DNA of 64,000 bases from assembly GCA_003988855.1 (NCBI GenBank), contig QYAI01000037.1, forward strand, positions 124,001 through 188,000, in the 5' to 3' direction. Below, piece by piece: positions 1 to 13,031 of the stretch. Origin of the DNA: Arachnopeziza araneosa. Taxonomy: Eukaryota; Ascomycota; Leotiomycetes; Helotiales; Arachnopezizaceae. A model generated the notes under the pieces. That model searched no databases. It was given only the letters and a program-made list of their open reading frames with translations, and had not been told where the DNA came from. A program made the position numbers and the translations under genes. How positions within the stretch are numbered: the first letter of the stretch is position 1; each line of letters starts with the position of its first letter.

Positions 1-959
1 CCACCTCCGCGGGATGTTTTGTGATGCAAGAGAGGTCCTCGGGCTGACAGGCACTAAAAGTTGTGCAGTTCTTATCAGTAAAGCCTCTCCTTGCCAATGC
101 TGATTGGCTAGCATCCGTCCGCTCAGAGTCTATCGATCTCCTCGGGTCCAACACGATTTGTACAAGGCAGATCAACCTTATCGCTGACCACTTGGGACGA
201 CACAAATGACGAAAATCTATGCGAAAAACTTTGAATGACAGCGGCGAACAAGCATCGACCGCCACTTGTATGTAGAGCTGGCTACATTACCCCGCCATTA
301 AAGTTAGAGACCAAGTTACTCCAGGGAGCAGTATGAGGATGGGAATTGGAGAGGTGCAGGCCACTTATGAATTGTTATGCCTCAACACCATGATGTCTCG
401 CACCGTGAAAGCCTCAGCTCAAAACTGCCTGAAGCAAAAGTAGAATGCTGGTTGGTAACAAGAAAGGTGCCCATCTTCCCACCCCAGCATGATTTTCATG
501 ATAGGATGCTTCTCAAAGGCATTGAAAAGGAAACGGAGACTTGGTAGGGAGAAAAGGATGTCGTATTTGTGCCTCCGCAACAAAGCATAAAATGAATGAC
601 AGCGACCACCACCAAAGACCAAAGGGAAAGAATAGCAACAAATGGCAACTGAATGGGGTTAGGCTGCTTTGCGGCCGCTTAAACGTGCCTGCCCTCTATC
701 GAAGAGGCTCTCATCGACGGAGCATCAAACTTCTGCAGGAAAGGCCGACACAATCATAATAAACTCTCCAACATTTCGCACCCCACGGACCAGACTCGTT
801 TGTCTCGCAGTTGCAGCTCCTTCAGATGCATTCGACTGCTGCCAATCCGTCCTACTTTCACTGGCTCTTCATATTCCCTTAGAAGTCGCGAATGTGGGGG
901 CACAACCAAAGTTACTTCTCGACAACCCACCGTCACCTCTGGGCGGGCCCGGAGCCGCC
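1..959. other. Left-edge non-coding stretch
   Basis: I see no convincing gene here. The open frames are short, overlap on both strands and resemble no protein I know. The last few hundred bases must hold the promoter and 5' leader of the UPF2 gene, whose ATG lies in a gccATGG context at 960. No TATA element or terminator could be assigned with confidence. Confidence 0.5.
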
Positions 960-3900
960 ATGGATCGGAAGAGAAAACGTGAGATGATAGTGAGCTATGG
1001 ATTCAAGGGTTTCACTGATCATAAATTGTCTAGGCGAGTTGCGCGAGTTGAATAATCGTGCTTGGGAGGGAGAGAAAGGTTAGCCAGGTCTTAGCAGTCT
1101 CGGGCAGTGATTCTGACACTGTTCCCTAGGCATTTACGAAGTCAATAAGTCTCTTGATTCGTCGCTAAAGAAGAATACTGCATTTATCAAGCGTCTACGA
1201 ACCGCAGTTTCAGGTGCAACACTGAGCACCTTTCTTCAAGAGATTCGAACTCTCAGTCTGCACAAATACCTTTCAGAGATCATATCTGCGTGTTATGAAG
1301 GACTTTGTAAGCTCAAATCGCCAGGCGAAATTGAAGCTGGAGTGGAAATAGTCAGCGCCTTGCACCAGCGTTTTGGCCCGACAGAATTCACAGAGTTTCT
1401 AGGATGGCTTGTTGGTAAAGGATTGGCTACACCAGAAAAGTCCATACTCAAAACCCTGACTGCGGACGCTAGAGAAAAGGAGGAGAGAGAGCGTATTACG
1501 CGCCAGAGAGTCCTTTTGAGGGTTGTTACGGAGCTCTGGTTGGTCGGAGTTCTTCGAACATTGGATGATGTCAGCCAACCTGATAATGCTGCAAGAGGCA
1601 AAGAATCGCTTTCAACAATTTCTAACAAAGCTTCAGAGGTTAAACCAAAAGCTGGTGCGGGAGGTAAGGGTGGCGGCGCAGAACCGTTTCCGTTAGAAGT
1701 CTTGAAGGATCTACTAGGTCACGATAGAGAGCATGCAAACTTACCACTACTTGTCGTTTTCGTGAAGGCGTTTGGATGGGATATTTTGGGTGTCAAAGAA
1801 GCGGGCTCCGAAAGCCGCAAGACTGCGGAAGAGGAAGGTGATGCAAAGCACACTAATGGGACGGATGAAGATGATGAGGATTCGGTTGAAGATCTTGTTC
1901 CATCCGAGGATGCCTCTGATGATCCACCTCTTGCATCTCCGGAGCTTCAAGAGCGCTTCCGGAATATTCTGAAGCGCTACTTCGAAGATGTCAAGGCACA
2001 TCTTATCCGCGACCAAAAAGCTATTGCAAAGCAAGGCCGGAAGGATGCAGAAGCATACGTCAAGTCCGGTCAGGTTTTCGAAGATCGCCAAGCTAGTTAC
2101 GAAAAGGTCGTCAAGGTGCAAGAACGATTGATTGCCAATGCCCAAGTTCTTGCAGACGCTGTGACTGGGGAGATGCCGGATCTCAAGGATACAGATGATA
2201 GTTTGGCTGCTGGTAGTGGAGGTATCGGTCTTGTGAAGACTGGGGAATACCTACGGGGTGAAGGGGACGGTGCTGGAATCTGGGAAGACGAAGACGAGAG
2301 ACGCTTCTACGAGAACCTTGTTGATTTGAAGGGCAAGGTTCCAGGGATGCTTCTTGAAGATGGAAAGAAGAAGAAAGTCGAGACAGATGAGCAAGTTGGC
2401 AAGAAGCCCGAAACGATTGATGCTGCACCTGAAGAGACTATTGCATCCGCCAGTTCTGCCAAGGACGATGACCAATCTACTGCCATTGCTAACAAAACCA
2501 TCGGTGCTCAAGTTGATGCCCTTTTAGCACGTCTACCAGACCTCACTAATAAAGACTTGGTTGATCAAGCTGCGATAGACTTCTGTTTCCTCAACTCGAA
2601 AGCTTCTCGAAATCGTTTGATCAAGGCAGTTCAAGAAATTCCAAAAGGCCGCAGTGATCTCCTACCTTCATATTCTCGGCTTGTCGCTACGCTTGGCAAG
2701 TATATGCCTGATATCACCAAGGGCCTGGTAGATCACCTCGACCAAGAGTTTCGAAGTCTTCAACGACGAAAAGAAAAAGAATTTTTGGGGCAAGCTCGGC
2801 TTAGCAATATCCGCTATCTTGCTGAATTGACCAAGTTTAGCGTGGTTCCTGAGCATGTCATTTTTCATTGCCTCAAAGTCAGTCTGGATGATTTCTCTAG
2901 AATGAACATCGAGATCATTTGTAACCTACTTGAGAATTGTGGTCGATATCTACTGCGCAATCCTGAGACTTCTCCTCGCATGGCATCATTCTTAGAGACG
3001 CTGAAGCGAAAGAAGTCAGTTCAGCATATTGGACAACAAGAGCGCATGCTTATCGAAAATGCTGTCTACTATGTTGATCCTCCTGTTAGAGCTGCCATTC
3101 AGCAGAAGGAGCGGACTCCCATCGATTTATTCATCCGAAAGTTGGTTTATTTGGATATGAATACCCGCAATTGTACGAAGATTCTCAAGCAGCTCCGTAG
3201 ACTTCACTGGGAAGAGCTTGAGGTTGTAGCCATACTCGAGAAGATATTCTCGAAGCCTGGCAAGGTCAAGTACGGTAACATTCATCTGCTAGCGCTCTTA
3301 GCATACGAGTTGAATCGATACCATCAAGATTTTGTGACAACCGTCATCGATAATATCCTGGAACATATTGTGCTTGGCCTAGAGCAAAACGATTTCAAGT
3401 ACAATCAGCGGCGCCTTGCTGAAGTCAAGTATCTTGGCGAGCTTTACAACTTTCGAATGGTGGATCACCCCGTAATTTTTGACACAATGTACAGAATCAT
3501 GACATTTGGTCACGGCGGCCCACCAGTTCCAGGCCGCCTTAACCCGTTTGACATGCCTGATGATTTCTTTAGAATTCGACTCGTCGCCATAATCTTGGAG
3601 ACGTGTGGTGTCTTTTTCAACAGAGGCGCTTCTGGAAAGAAACTAGATTATTTTCTGTCCTTTCTACAGGTAATATATTGTCTTCTCTATCGCAGTACGA
3701 AGGGCTAACTCGGTCAAGTACTATATTTACACCAAAGATCCCCTGCCTATGGATATTGAATTCATCGTCCATGATCTCTTCGCACTTACTCGACCCCAAT
3801 GGAAGCTTGCGTCGAACTTAGAAGAAGCCAGCCGAGCATTTCAACTTGCCATGGCACAAGACCAAAAAACCTCTGGCATTGACAAAGCAGTTGAAGCCGA

Positions 3901-4937
3901 GGACCCTGATAGTGATGGTGACTCTGACGATGGTGATATGGAGGCCGAAAATGAGGTTGAAGTCGACTTGCCGGAGCCTGAAGCTGAGGATGACTCTGAG
4001 TCCGACGGAGATGTGAGTTTAAGAGGACTACCCTTATGCGAACTTTGCTAAATATCTATCAAGCTCGACACCAACGGTGACAATATCCCTTTCGCACATG
4101 GTACTGACTCCGAGGATGAAGCAATTATAGTCACTCGTGAAGAAGAAGAAATAGATCCCGAGGATGAAGCTGATTTTGAGCGTGAGTATGCAAAAATGAT
4201 GGCTGAAAGTCTAGACTCGCGCAAACACGAGCGGAAAGCTACCTTCGACGTCCCACTCCCCATGAGACGCAAAGACACGGCGGCCAGTGAGTCCTGGGTT
4301 GATGAGTCCGCTAATGGCAACACCGCTCCTCCTGGCACCATGGCTTTCTCACTACTCACAAAACGAGGCAATCGGCAACAGGTTGGTTTTGTTAATTATA
4401 TGTTATTGATGATGTCCTAATCTCCTGTAGACTCGAACCGTTGCACTGCCCTCTGATTCTACTTTCGCAGTCGCTATGAAGACACAGCAAGCAGCAGAGA
4501 GGGAAGAGCAAAAACGCATAAAGGATTTGGTGTTGAACTACGACCTTCGCGATGGCGAAGAGCAAGACGGTGATTTTTTACTTGGCCCTCTACAACCGAA
4601 CTTAAATATTCATAACAACCAAGCAGGTCTTGAAAAGGCCGCTACATTGAGTTATGCTAGACCTGACAAGTCTAGCAATAACCGTAGTGGTCAACGGTCC
4701 CGAAAGTTGCAACTTTCTGATGTCGATTGGTATGACTCCAAGACAAGATCTCCTAAGCCTGAAACCTCATCCACCCTCCAACCTTGGAATGGAATACCAC
4801 TTGCGAAATCACCATCTCAGGTCAGCGGCAATCAACCCATCAGACAATCTAGACGAGTCACTGCTCAAACTCGCCTTACACGCAAGGCGATGCTTGAAGA
4901 ACATCAATCTCGAAAATCTGGTGCGGGCAAGAAGTAA
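960..4937 (+). CDS. UPF2: Nonsense-mediated mRNA decay factor UPF2/NMD2
   Basis: This is the scaffold of nonsense-mediated decay. It bridges UPF1 and UPF3 on ribosome-associated mRNPs in the cytoplasm. I infer six exons: 960-978, 1034-1078, 1130-3669, 3719-4012, 4064-4381 and 4431-4937, giving about 1240 aa. The N-terminus, assembled across two tiny exons, reads MDRKRKRELRELNNRAWEG and then continues into ...SLDSSLKKNTAFIKRL, the usual fungal UPF2 start. MIF4G-type helical repeats follow (for example FCFLNSKASRNRL and YFEDVKAHLIRD), with a long Asp/Glu-rich acidic segment near residues 970-1040. The C-terminal Upf1-binding region contains LPSDSTFAVAMKTQQAAEREEQ. Frame is kept across all five introns. 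The start at 960 was chosen because splicing from it restores the conserved N-terminus; an in-frame ATG at 997 would not. Confidence 0.93.
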
Positions 4938-7900
4938 CTGCTGCATAAAACAAGAAACACTTGCAATTGTCAAAATTATATAATACTACAGAAAATGATT
5001 GCTGATAATGTTCCCACGCCTTGTGGGGTTTTAGGACATGATCAGAGTACAATGTTGATGGCCCTTAAGATATCTGTCTAAGAGCTAATAACTAGTATTC
5101 TCTACGAATCGAATCGATACCTATTCTCGAGAGCCATCGCTCAAACATTCAGCTGATCTCCAGGGTCGGGTTGAGAATGACGACGGACGGAGAGATTAGG
5201 ATCAGGCTGTCGTATCGTGATCAAGTCGAGGAAGTTACACCCATGGGCGAGAGATGGAGAGGGATTTGAAATTGATTGTTGTCGTGAATGATTTGGTTGA
5301 GATGGAGAGGATGATAGTTGAATGTATGGAGGTTGATTAATGCGCACATGCACTGTAGCGGAAATCGCCTCATTGAGATTTCGTCCATTCATTACCCTTT
5401 TGCTTTCTAAGTTCGCGGCAAGTTAAACATATGACAGCACACCGTGCCTCAAGTTCGGTACTGCAAACGCAACAACACTCACTCGCAAACATGTTTGCCT
5501 CTTTCTCTTGGCATTGCATTCTTATGTGATTGGTAGTAACGAGCGATGTATCGAGTGATCGAGAACCACTTGGTCAGTAAAACTAGGGCCAAATTAACAG
5601 ACTCAGAGACCTGCATGACAATTTTGCTCTTTCTTTACCTCATATGTCTCTCGTAAAGAAGTTGAGCTGAATAGTGCAGATCCGGCGATCCGTAACTTAT
5701 GCAATAGTGAGCAGCAAATATACATATACTAGCAATCAAGAGGATCGCCACCAAAAGCAGAGCCTGGTTTCCTGGCCATGATTCGACTGTTGACCGTCTC
5801 GATGCAAGTCGAAGAAGAGTTCAAGGTTAAATTTTTCCGGCTGCAGGTGTACGTGCGTTATTCCTTCTAAAAATAAAGGTGTTTCAGAACGCTCGAAACG
5901 AATGGGCTGATGGAGCTCCACTCACGTGCAAGCCACTGCTGCAGCATCAGCATGCGGTGCTGAGTTCCTGAGAGATGGCGCGAGTTTTGTATCAGGCCGA
6001 AGGGCGGAGGAATTTGAAGTGCGTCCCCAGCTGATCAGGGGTCTGGGGAAGGTGTGGAGGAGGTTGTGTCTGGGAAAGATGGCTCCACGTGTATTTGATG
6101 CTTTCTGGACTCTGGAGACCTCGTATCGCGAAATAGAATAAGATCCAGATGGATGCGCAATGCCCTAAGAATGATGGTGAACCTTGAACTATGCAGTGGT
6201 CGCTTCGATGGTTGTGGTAGATTGAGTGTTTTCCTCCTAGCTCGATGCTTATTGCGTAGGATATCGGAGCTCCCATTTGCCTACGGGATGGTCCTCGTAG
6301 GTTGGCATCGTCATGATAGATGTAACTGTCAGCTCCTGAAGTTCCGCGATTTTGACTTCTTGAAAGTGGTCGCACAACACTGCGCCTCTTTGCGTTTGGG
6401 AATCGGGCTGGTGTTGTTATTGTTTTACGATGATACCGTGCTAGGTGTAACGCTGAGGTCTGAGAGTTTCGTCCATTTTGAGGCTTGGAGACACGATTTG
6501 GAAAGGACAACAGTGGGAGTCGAGTTGGCTTGGTCCAGCTAGCCTGGCTATCGGTATGGGGTCTGACGAGCCGCACATCCCCTGAAATCCCACTAGATGG
6601 AGTACCGAAGATTTTCTGGATGTCCTCCCTGTATTCCATCTCGGCTGCAGATCGTGTTAGGCATGGAAAGTTGATTCTGGTCCTCAAGCGATGTTATGCT
6701 TCCCCTGAGGCTATCTCCGCCCTTGATAATGATTATTGATCGCTTGGCTCTGCTCTCCCGTGGAAGAGTCTTAGTAGTTTCTCGTTGATGAGCCTACTCT
6801 CTCGACCCGAGGAATGATACTTGAGACAAGCGGCCTCAGCTAGAAATGAAACCATAGTAGATTCCATAAGTCAAGGCACTGGGCACAGACGGACGATTGA
6901 GAAAAGCATGGCGAAGAGTACCTCAATCTGGTCAATCTGCATGAATCAATACTCGAATTAGGCCCGGATGGCTGCTTTTTCTGGACGTGACAACAGGGTT
7001 GGGATCGGTGATGGCAAGCTGATTGGAGTTGACGAAGCAGTGGAAGACGGATAGGGCGGTTCCTCCAGCAGTGCTGATGTGCGTTGCGTAGTGGTTGCTA
7101 CTAAACGAAGGCTCAACCGAACAAGCAACCCCAGCTCGACCCTCAGCTCAGCTCCAGCTCCAGCAACACCACCACGGCCACAGCAAACCGGTTGTCTGCT
7201 TCAGGTCTGCTACTTGCTGGTGCATCGCAGACCAGGAATTGCCTGATGCGGAATGACGCAAGAGGAATTGGTGTCCAACCTGGCAATGGACGCTGTGATG
7301 GCTTCATGTCGGCCCAGGAGAGGGAGAGGGAGAGAGAGGGAGAGGGAGGGAGAGAGAGGGAGAGAGAGAGGGAGAGAGAGGGAGAGAGAGGGAGAGAGAC
7401 AGAGACAGACAGACCGGCGTGTTGGATCGTGACTTCCTGTATCGCTTTCTCTCTATTTATCTAGGTCCCTTTGACCCCATGCCGCTTGTGGTCGTTCCTC
7501 GTCTTCTTCTCTCCCTCCCTGTCCTGCGTCTACGTCTACGTCTGCGTCTGCGACCTGACATCGTCCCTCGTTCTGCGTCGAAATCACCCAACATCTGCAC
7601 CTTGGTTTGGGGCTCTGTCTTCCATTCGTTCAGAGGGCCGGAGTTGATGCCGGAGCAGGACCACTTGCATCAGCCACCAAAAATCCCATCATCTGCGTGT
7701 TGGATATCACGCTTCACCGTCAACAACAACACCACCATCACGCCCCTCCACGAACGGTAGGAAGATCCTCCAGCTACTTTAGCCTCTCATTCCCTGGCTC
7801 CCGGTTAATTGGCCTTTCCAACCCGATCTGCTGGACACCATCGTATTATTACTAGGTTCTGGGTTCTGTGACACCTACTGTCTGGACGCTTACAAGGGCT

Positions 7901-8266
7901 TGTCGACGCTGGCGTCCAAGGTTCAGACAATTATACCTTTGACCCGTCATATACCCCCAAGCATATTGCTATATTGAGTCTGATGACCGCGAGCACCCAA
8001 CTTCTTTGATTCATTTCGTAAGTCAATATAAATCCTCGTGCTCTCGCCATTCTTGGTTTGAGTAGTACTTAGAACAAGCAAAAACAATACTGATGCATAT
8101 CCGGCAGCCACCCTTCATGGGAATACCATTTCGGGATCCTGCATCACTCTCACCAGCGCAGCCGCACCTTTCGAAAAGCTGCTGATTTTTCTCACAAAGT
8201 TACAGCTTCTGGGAAGCACTATACTTTTCTTTCTAACTCTGTCTTTATCTGGGAGTCCCCTTCAAC
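4938..8266. other. Gene-free 3.3-kb region upstream of the GT2 gene
   Basis: No gene was recognised. The first about 100 bases are the UPF2 3' end. The longest open frame (5992-6687, minus, 231 codons) has the composition of a chance frame and matches nothing I know. A purine-rich simple repeat lies at 7316-7413 and a short CGTCTA/CGTCTG tandem at 7525-7552. The final 300 bases before 8267 are pyrimidine-rich, like a fungal 5' leader. The stretch is long for a compact fungal genome, so it may hold a large regulated promoter or a non-coding transcript; I cannot tell which. Confidence 0.5.
7316..7413. repeat. Purine microsatellite (GAGAGG/GAGA-type)
   Basis: About 98 bases of almost pure A/G made from GAGAGG, GAGAGA and GAGGGA units, ending in GACAGACAGAC. 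It lies in the non-coding region about 850 bp upstream of the GT2 synthase start. Confidence 0.9.
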
Positions 8267-10823
8267 ATGACCCAGTATGATACATCCCCATGGCCCGTCA
8301 AAGATGTATGTATACCATTTGTAGTATTGACATTGGATCTATCTCAACATCACACCTATTATGCGGGGTAGCTTGCTAACCCACTTCTTCAAATCGTAGA
8401 TTGTCTACACGGCCATTGTCGGCTCGATTATGGCAGCCGCATTCTTAGAATGGTTTCTATGGCTAGCCGCTTTCATGTACTGCCTGGTTAAAGTCTACCA
8501 GAAAGCCGAGCATTGGTCTGTTAAGGTACTGGCTGCTGTCGTTGCGATAGTGTTTGCGCTCTTAAGGTAAGTATCGCACACGACGTGTGAGAAAATGGCT
8601 GATGCGTGTAGATGCATCTTCCTCCCAATCATGATTGTCACGCTGCCATTACCGGATCAGATCACCCAATACTTCCCCAACCCGATGGTATCCTTCCTCC
8701 AATGGTTTGGCTTCTGGGCTTTCGCAGGTCTACTCACAATCCCTTGGCTATTTTGTGTTTACCAGCTTGTTACACATCAACTCGGGCGAACAAAGAGGAT
8801 AAAAGAAGTCCTGGATGAGGATTCGGCACCAAAGGTTGTTATAGTCATGCCATGTTACAAGGAGGAGCCAGAAGTCTTGGTAACGGCAATCAACTCTGTG
8901 GTAGACTGTGACTATCCGCCATCCTGTATCCACGTCTTCCTCTCCTTTGATGGGGATCAGGAAGATGAACTCTATCTCAACACTATAGAGAAACTCGGTG
9001 TTCCCCTTTCTCTTGAGACCTACCCTAAGAGTATCGACGTTACGTATCGGTCAGCTCGAATTACAATATCACGATTTCCGCATGGAGGAAAGCGACACTG
9101 CCAGAAGTCCTCATTTAAGCTTATCGATAGGGTTTATCATGAATATCTAAAGCGGAACGATAATCTATTTATTCTGTTTATCGATTCAGATTGTATTCTA
9201 GATCGTGTTTGCCTTCAAAACTTTGTATATGATATGGAACTGAGCCCAGGAAATACTCGAGATATGCTAGCGATGACTGGAGTCATTACCTCGACAACAA
9301 AGAAGCACAGTCTGATCACTCTTCTACAGGACATGGAATATATCCACGGTCAACTTTTCGAGCGGACAGTAGAATCTGGATGTGGTAGTGTTACGTGCCT
9401 ACCGGGAGCCTTGACGATGTTGCGATTCTCTGCCTTTCGAAGAATGGCCAAATACTACTTTGCCGACAAAGCTGAACAGTGTGAAGACCTTTTCGACTAC
9501 GGGAAATGTCATCTCGGCGAGGATAGATGGCTGACCCATCTCTTTATGATTGGTGCGAAGAAGCGGTTCCAGATTCAAATGTGTACCTCGGCTTTCTGTA
9601 AAACTGAAGCAGTACAGAGCTTTCGCTCACTGATCAAACAACGCCGCCGATGGTTCTTGGGTTTCATCACCAATGAAGTGTGCATGTTGACTGATATTAG
9701 AATCTGGAAACGATATCCCATATTGGCTGCAGTTCGTTTCATGCAGAATACTATTCGAACAACTGCACTCCTATTTTTCATCATGCTTCTTGCTATTATG
9801 AGCACATCAAAGAAGATTCAAGATTTACCGGTCGGTTTCATTGCAATATCTTTGGGTCTCAACTGGGTCATGATGATCTACTTCGGATTCAAACTGAAGC
9901 GCTACAAGATCTGGCTCTATCCAGTCATGTTTGTGGTCAACCCATTCATGAATTGGTTTTATATGACATACGGTATATTTACCGCAGGTCAGCGTACTTG
10001 GGGTGGCCCTAGAGCCGATGCAGGCCAAGCAGATGCGAACACCACTGTGCAACAGGTGATCGAGAAAGCCGATGCTGAGGGCGATGAACTTAATATCGTC
10101 CCAGAAACATTTAAACCTGCGGTTGAAGCACAAAACAACCAACTTGCTCGAACCGGGGTCTCGTTGATGCCTCCACCACAAGTAGAGGGTCGTTTTGCAG
10201 CACCAGAGATGCTACCTGGTGGTTGGTACCAACAAGGAAATGACTCACTTACCAGTTCGATACCTGGAGCTCTATCAGCTAGTGGTGGAAGGCCTCGCGG
10301 GAGAGATTCTTTCGACAGTAATGTGTCAGCTGGCGCTACTTCGGTCTATATGCCGCGGCGAGTTGAGAGTATTATGGGAGAGGAAGATAGAAAAAAGTAT
10401 GCGATGGCTCAGGCCAGTCAGATTAGGGTTAATCCCAATCCTCTGGGATCATACTTCATTCCACCTTCCGGGAAAGTATATGAGATATCAGAAACCGAGC
10501 TTCGCAAAGCTGGGTGGAAAGAGTCTGCAGAATCTCTGCAATCTGAACAAGCAGGTACTCACCGCTCTATATCCTACCAGAGCGCGCCTTCCATCGAAGC
10601 TCCACCTGATGGTCAGGAAGAGTCACCTACATCTCGAGCTTTAACAGTTCCACAATCAGCTGCAGGCCAAGGGCGACGAAGTGGTCGTAGTCCGTTGGCT
10701 CGACTTAGCTTAATTAGGAACATGTCGGACGAGGCAGGGATTGAACTTGAGAATCAGGGAGGTCAGAGTCAGTCCGATGAAAAATCATATCCCACGAGCC
10801 CTGAGAGGCGAGGACCGAGTTAG
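8267..10823 (+). CDS. Family GT2 processive glycosyltransferase, chitin-synthase-like
   Basis: This is a predicted membrane polysaccharide synthase that would polymerise a sugar nucleotide on the cytosolic face and pass the chain through its own membrane channel. Exons are 8267-8305, 8400-8566 and 8612-10823 (805 aa). The N-terminus has two to four hydrophobic helices. The catalytic domain starts at VVIVMPCYKEEPEVLV. It shows a DSD metal-binding motif in ILFIDSDC, an acceptor-side GEDRW, and QRRRW, the signature of processive GT2 enzymes. More membrane helices follow, then a Ser/Pro-rich cytosolic tail of about 270 residues. It looks like the fungal GT2 lineage typified by ZtGT2, needed for hyphal growth on solid surfaces, rather than a classical class I-VII chitin synthase. 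That placement is from memory. The true polymer is unknown. Confidence 0.88.
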
Positions 10824-11517
10824 GAATAGATGTTCTTGACACAATGACTACAAAAGCGGGGCGAACAGTACATAAATCGGAGGGTTGGCGTTTCGAGGAT
10901 ACCACATACTTGCATTGGCATGGCATTTCTCTCGATATTATGAACATGATTGCATTGATGGCGTACAAAGACTTGGGGGTTACTTGCAAGCGATGAATAT
11001 ATGACGAACAAGGGGAGAGCAAAGATAGAGAACTGTTGCACAAGTACTGTACATAGCTAGCTTCAGGGGAAGAGGCTGGAGCATTACTAGATGATAGAAC
11101 TAATATCTAAACTTAATGCAGTTGATGACTTGACATTCGATATTGTTCTGTAAAGTTCTGTAAACAAAAACAACAACCTTTGAATCGTAATCCTGCCTCA
11201 GATTAATAAAGATAAGTCAGTAGAATTAACAGATATCTTACTACCTAGGGAGTTTATACCTAACACTCTTTCATTTTCGATGATTTTGACACGTGATTGA
11301 TCGACACCTAAATAGGTACTTCCTTCCCTCAAACAACGACATTTATGAGGTAGGCATAATTCTACTACTTATCTGTCAATGACACCAAGGTGAACGCAAA
11401 CCACATCCAGAATCATCTCGCTTTCCCAAACCTGCTGTGCCGTTCTCAACAAACCCAGAGGATCTCTCCTCCTCTCCAACAAGTCATCGCAATCCCCACC
11501 TCACATTTAACTCTAGC
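10824..11517. other. Intergenic region between the GT2 and CUE1-like genes
   Basis: It holds the GT2 3' end and the promoter of the CUE1-like gene. A palindromic CACGTG core lies near 11290. The stretch is fairly A/T-rich, with TAATAAAGATAA-like sequence around 11200. I see no coding potential. Confidence 0.5.
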
Positions 11518-12249
11518 ATGGCCGACCAGACTGTCAACCTCCCTCAGCTCCTCATCGTCATCTTGCTCGGCGGTCTCGCCATTCGTTACTTCTTTTTTTC
11601 CTCTCCGCCATCACCAAACCGCTCCTCACCGAGTAGCACAAACAACCACCTCCGGGCCAGAGAGGCAGATGTAGAACGTATACAGCAGATGTTTCCGCAG
11701 GTGTCGAGGCGGAGCATAATGTGGGATCTGCAAAGGAACGGGGGGAACGTGGTGGCTACTACGGAGAGGATATTAAGCGGGAGGGGTTTAGAGGAGGTAC
11801 GTTATCCTGCCATGCTCTTCCGTGCTTCTTTCTTTTTGGATATCTATGCTCTACAGAGATTTCAGTGAATGCGTGAACGAATGCTTACATAGACATCACA
11901 GCCTCCACAGTCTTTTCAACCTCCACTCCCTACCCCTGCCGTATCCAGCGGAGCAAACTCAAGCTCGTCAACTGCATCAGCTCAAGCTAAACCACTACCG
12001 CCGGATCTAATCACGAGATATAACCTCAAGGCTAAGATAGCAGAGGAGGCGAGCAGGCAAGCTGCCCAAGAGGAAGAGAAGACGAGTGAGAGTCAGGGTC
12101 AAGGACAAGCGTGGAGTTCAAATAAGGCAGAGAGGCAAGCATTGTTGCAGAGGAGGAGGGAGGAAATGATCCTTGCTGCGAGGAGGAAAATGGAGGCTAA
12201 GGTCGCGGCAGAGGCAGTGGCTAGGTCGGGGAGTGGGAGTGGGACTTGA
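11518..12249 (+). CDS. CUE1: CUE-domain ER membrane protein, Cue1-like
   Basis: This is probably the ER-anchored factor that recruits and activates the ubiquitin-conjugating enzyme Ubc7 for ER-associated degradation. Exons are 11518-11796 and 11902-12249, joined in phase 0, giving 208 aa; yeast Cue1 is also just over 200 aa. A single N-terminal membrane helix covers roughly residues 9-27 (LLIVILLGGLAIRYFFF). A Ser/Pro linker follows, then a CUE domain with VERIQQMFPQVSRRSI and the ending DLQRNGGNVVATTERIL. The C-terminus is charged and helical (ERQALLQRRREEMILAARRK), as expected of the Ubc7-binding region. The order of helix, CUE and basic coiled tail is the Cue1 plan. The 105-bp intron uses acceptor CACAG at 11901; using the next AG at 11910 would also stay in frame and drop three residues. 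Confidence 0.88.
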
Positions 12250-13031
12250 GAGACTTGGGTAGATGATGATGGGAGGCTCGATGATGTACTTGGGAGCGGG
12301 AGTTAGGCTTACGCATTCATGTATACTTGTATAACTTGTTATACCTAATGGAACGATTCCTTGTCGGTACGAGACTGTTGTTATGTGTTTGTGGACATGG
12401 TGTTAGGATGGGAACTGCAAGTGCTGTGCATATCTCGACTACCGTGAGGTGAACACTTCAGGAAAGACTCAACTTCTAGCACAGCCTCTCTTATGTATTT
12501 ACCTTAGCAGCTCTAACGCAGGGTCTATAAAATCATTGGTTGCCTTTAAAAACGCTTGGAAAGAGATAACGTGCCTTGGCAGCTTGACCCCAACTAGTCA
12601 AAGTGACGACTTTTGCCGCAAGAATCAGCTCGTTGATCTCACTTATTTCAGGAAGCTTTACGGCGAGAAGTATCGAGCCTGAATGTCATATCACCAGCTC
12701 AAGCAGAAAGATCAACCTAGTCTACGATTATTATAGACAGCCCCAGGAAAACCATTTCATTGACCGGATTAGCTCATGAATAACCATGACATAGTTATCA
12801 GAGCCAGCGTGCGCCTGAAAAAGCAAAACCACCTCATGCCAATAATTGCCCATTGTACAGTACATGATCCACCAGAGTCAGTGAACGCCATTCCATCAGC
12901 CAATGCAGCTATGTGAAGTTTTCATCCTCTTTGCCACCTGAGGTAATTACCAAAGAAAAGCATCTCCTTTATCCTGCAAAAATCTTGCAATGCTGTTGAG
13001 TCATGTTGCTTCTGGGCTTAATCATACTTAA
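12250..13031. other. Convergent intergenic region between CUE1-like and NOT2
   Basis: The two flanking genes converge here, so the stretch should hold both 3' untranslated regions. I see only short chance open frames (for example 12449-12682 plus) and no known motif. Confidence 0.5.

Noticed and set aside
5992..6687. 231-codon open frame on the minus strand
   Set aside because: It has no recognisable domain or family pattern, its composition looks like chance coding, and open frames on the other strand overlap it. Length alone is weak evidence.
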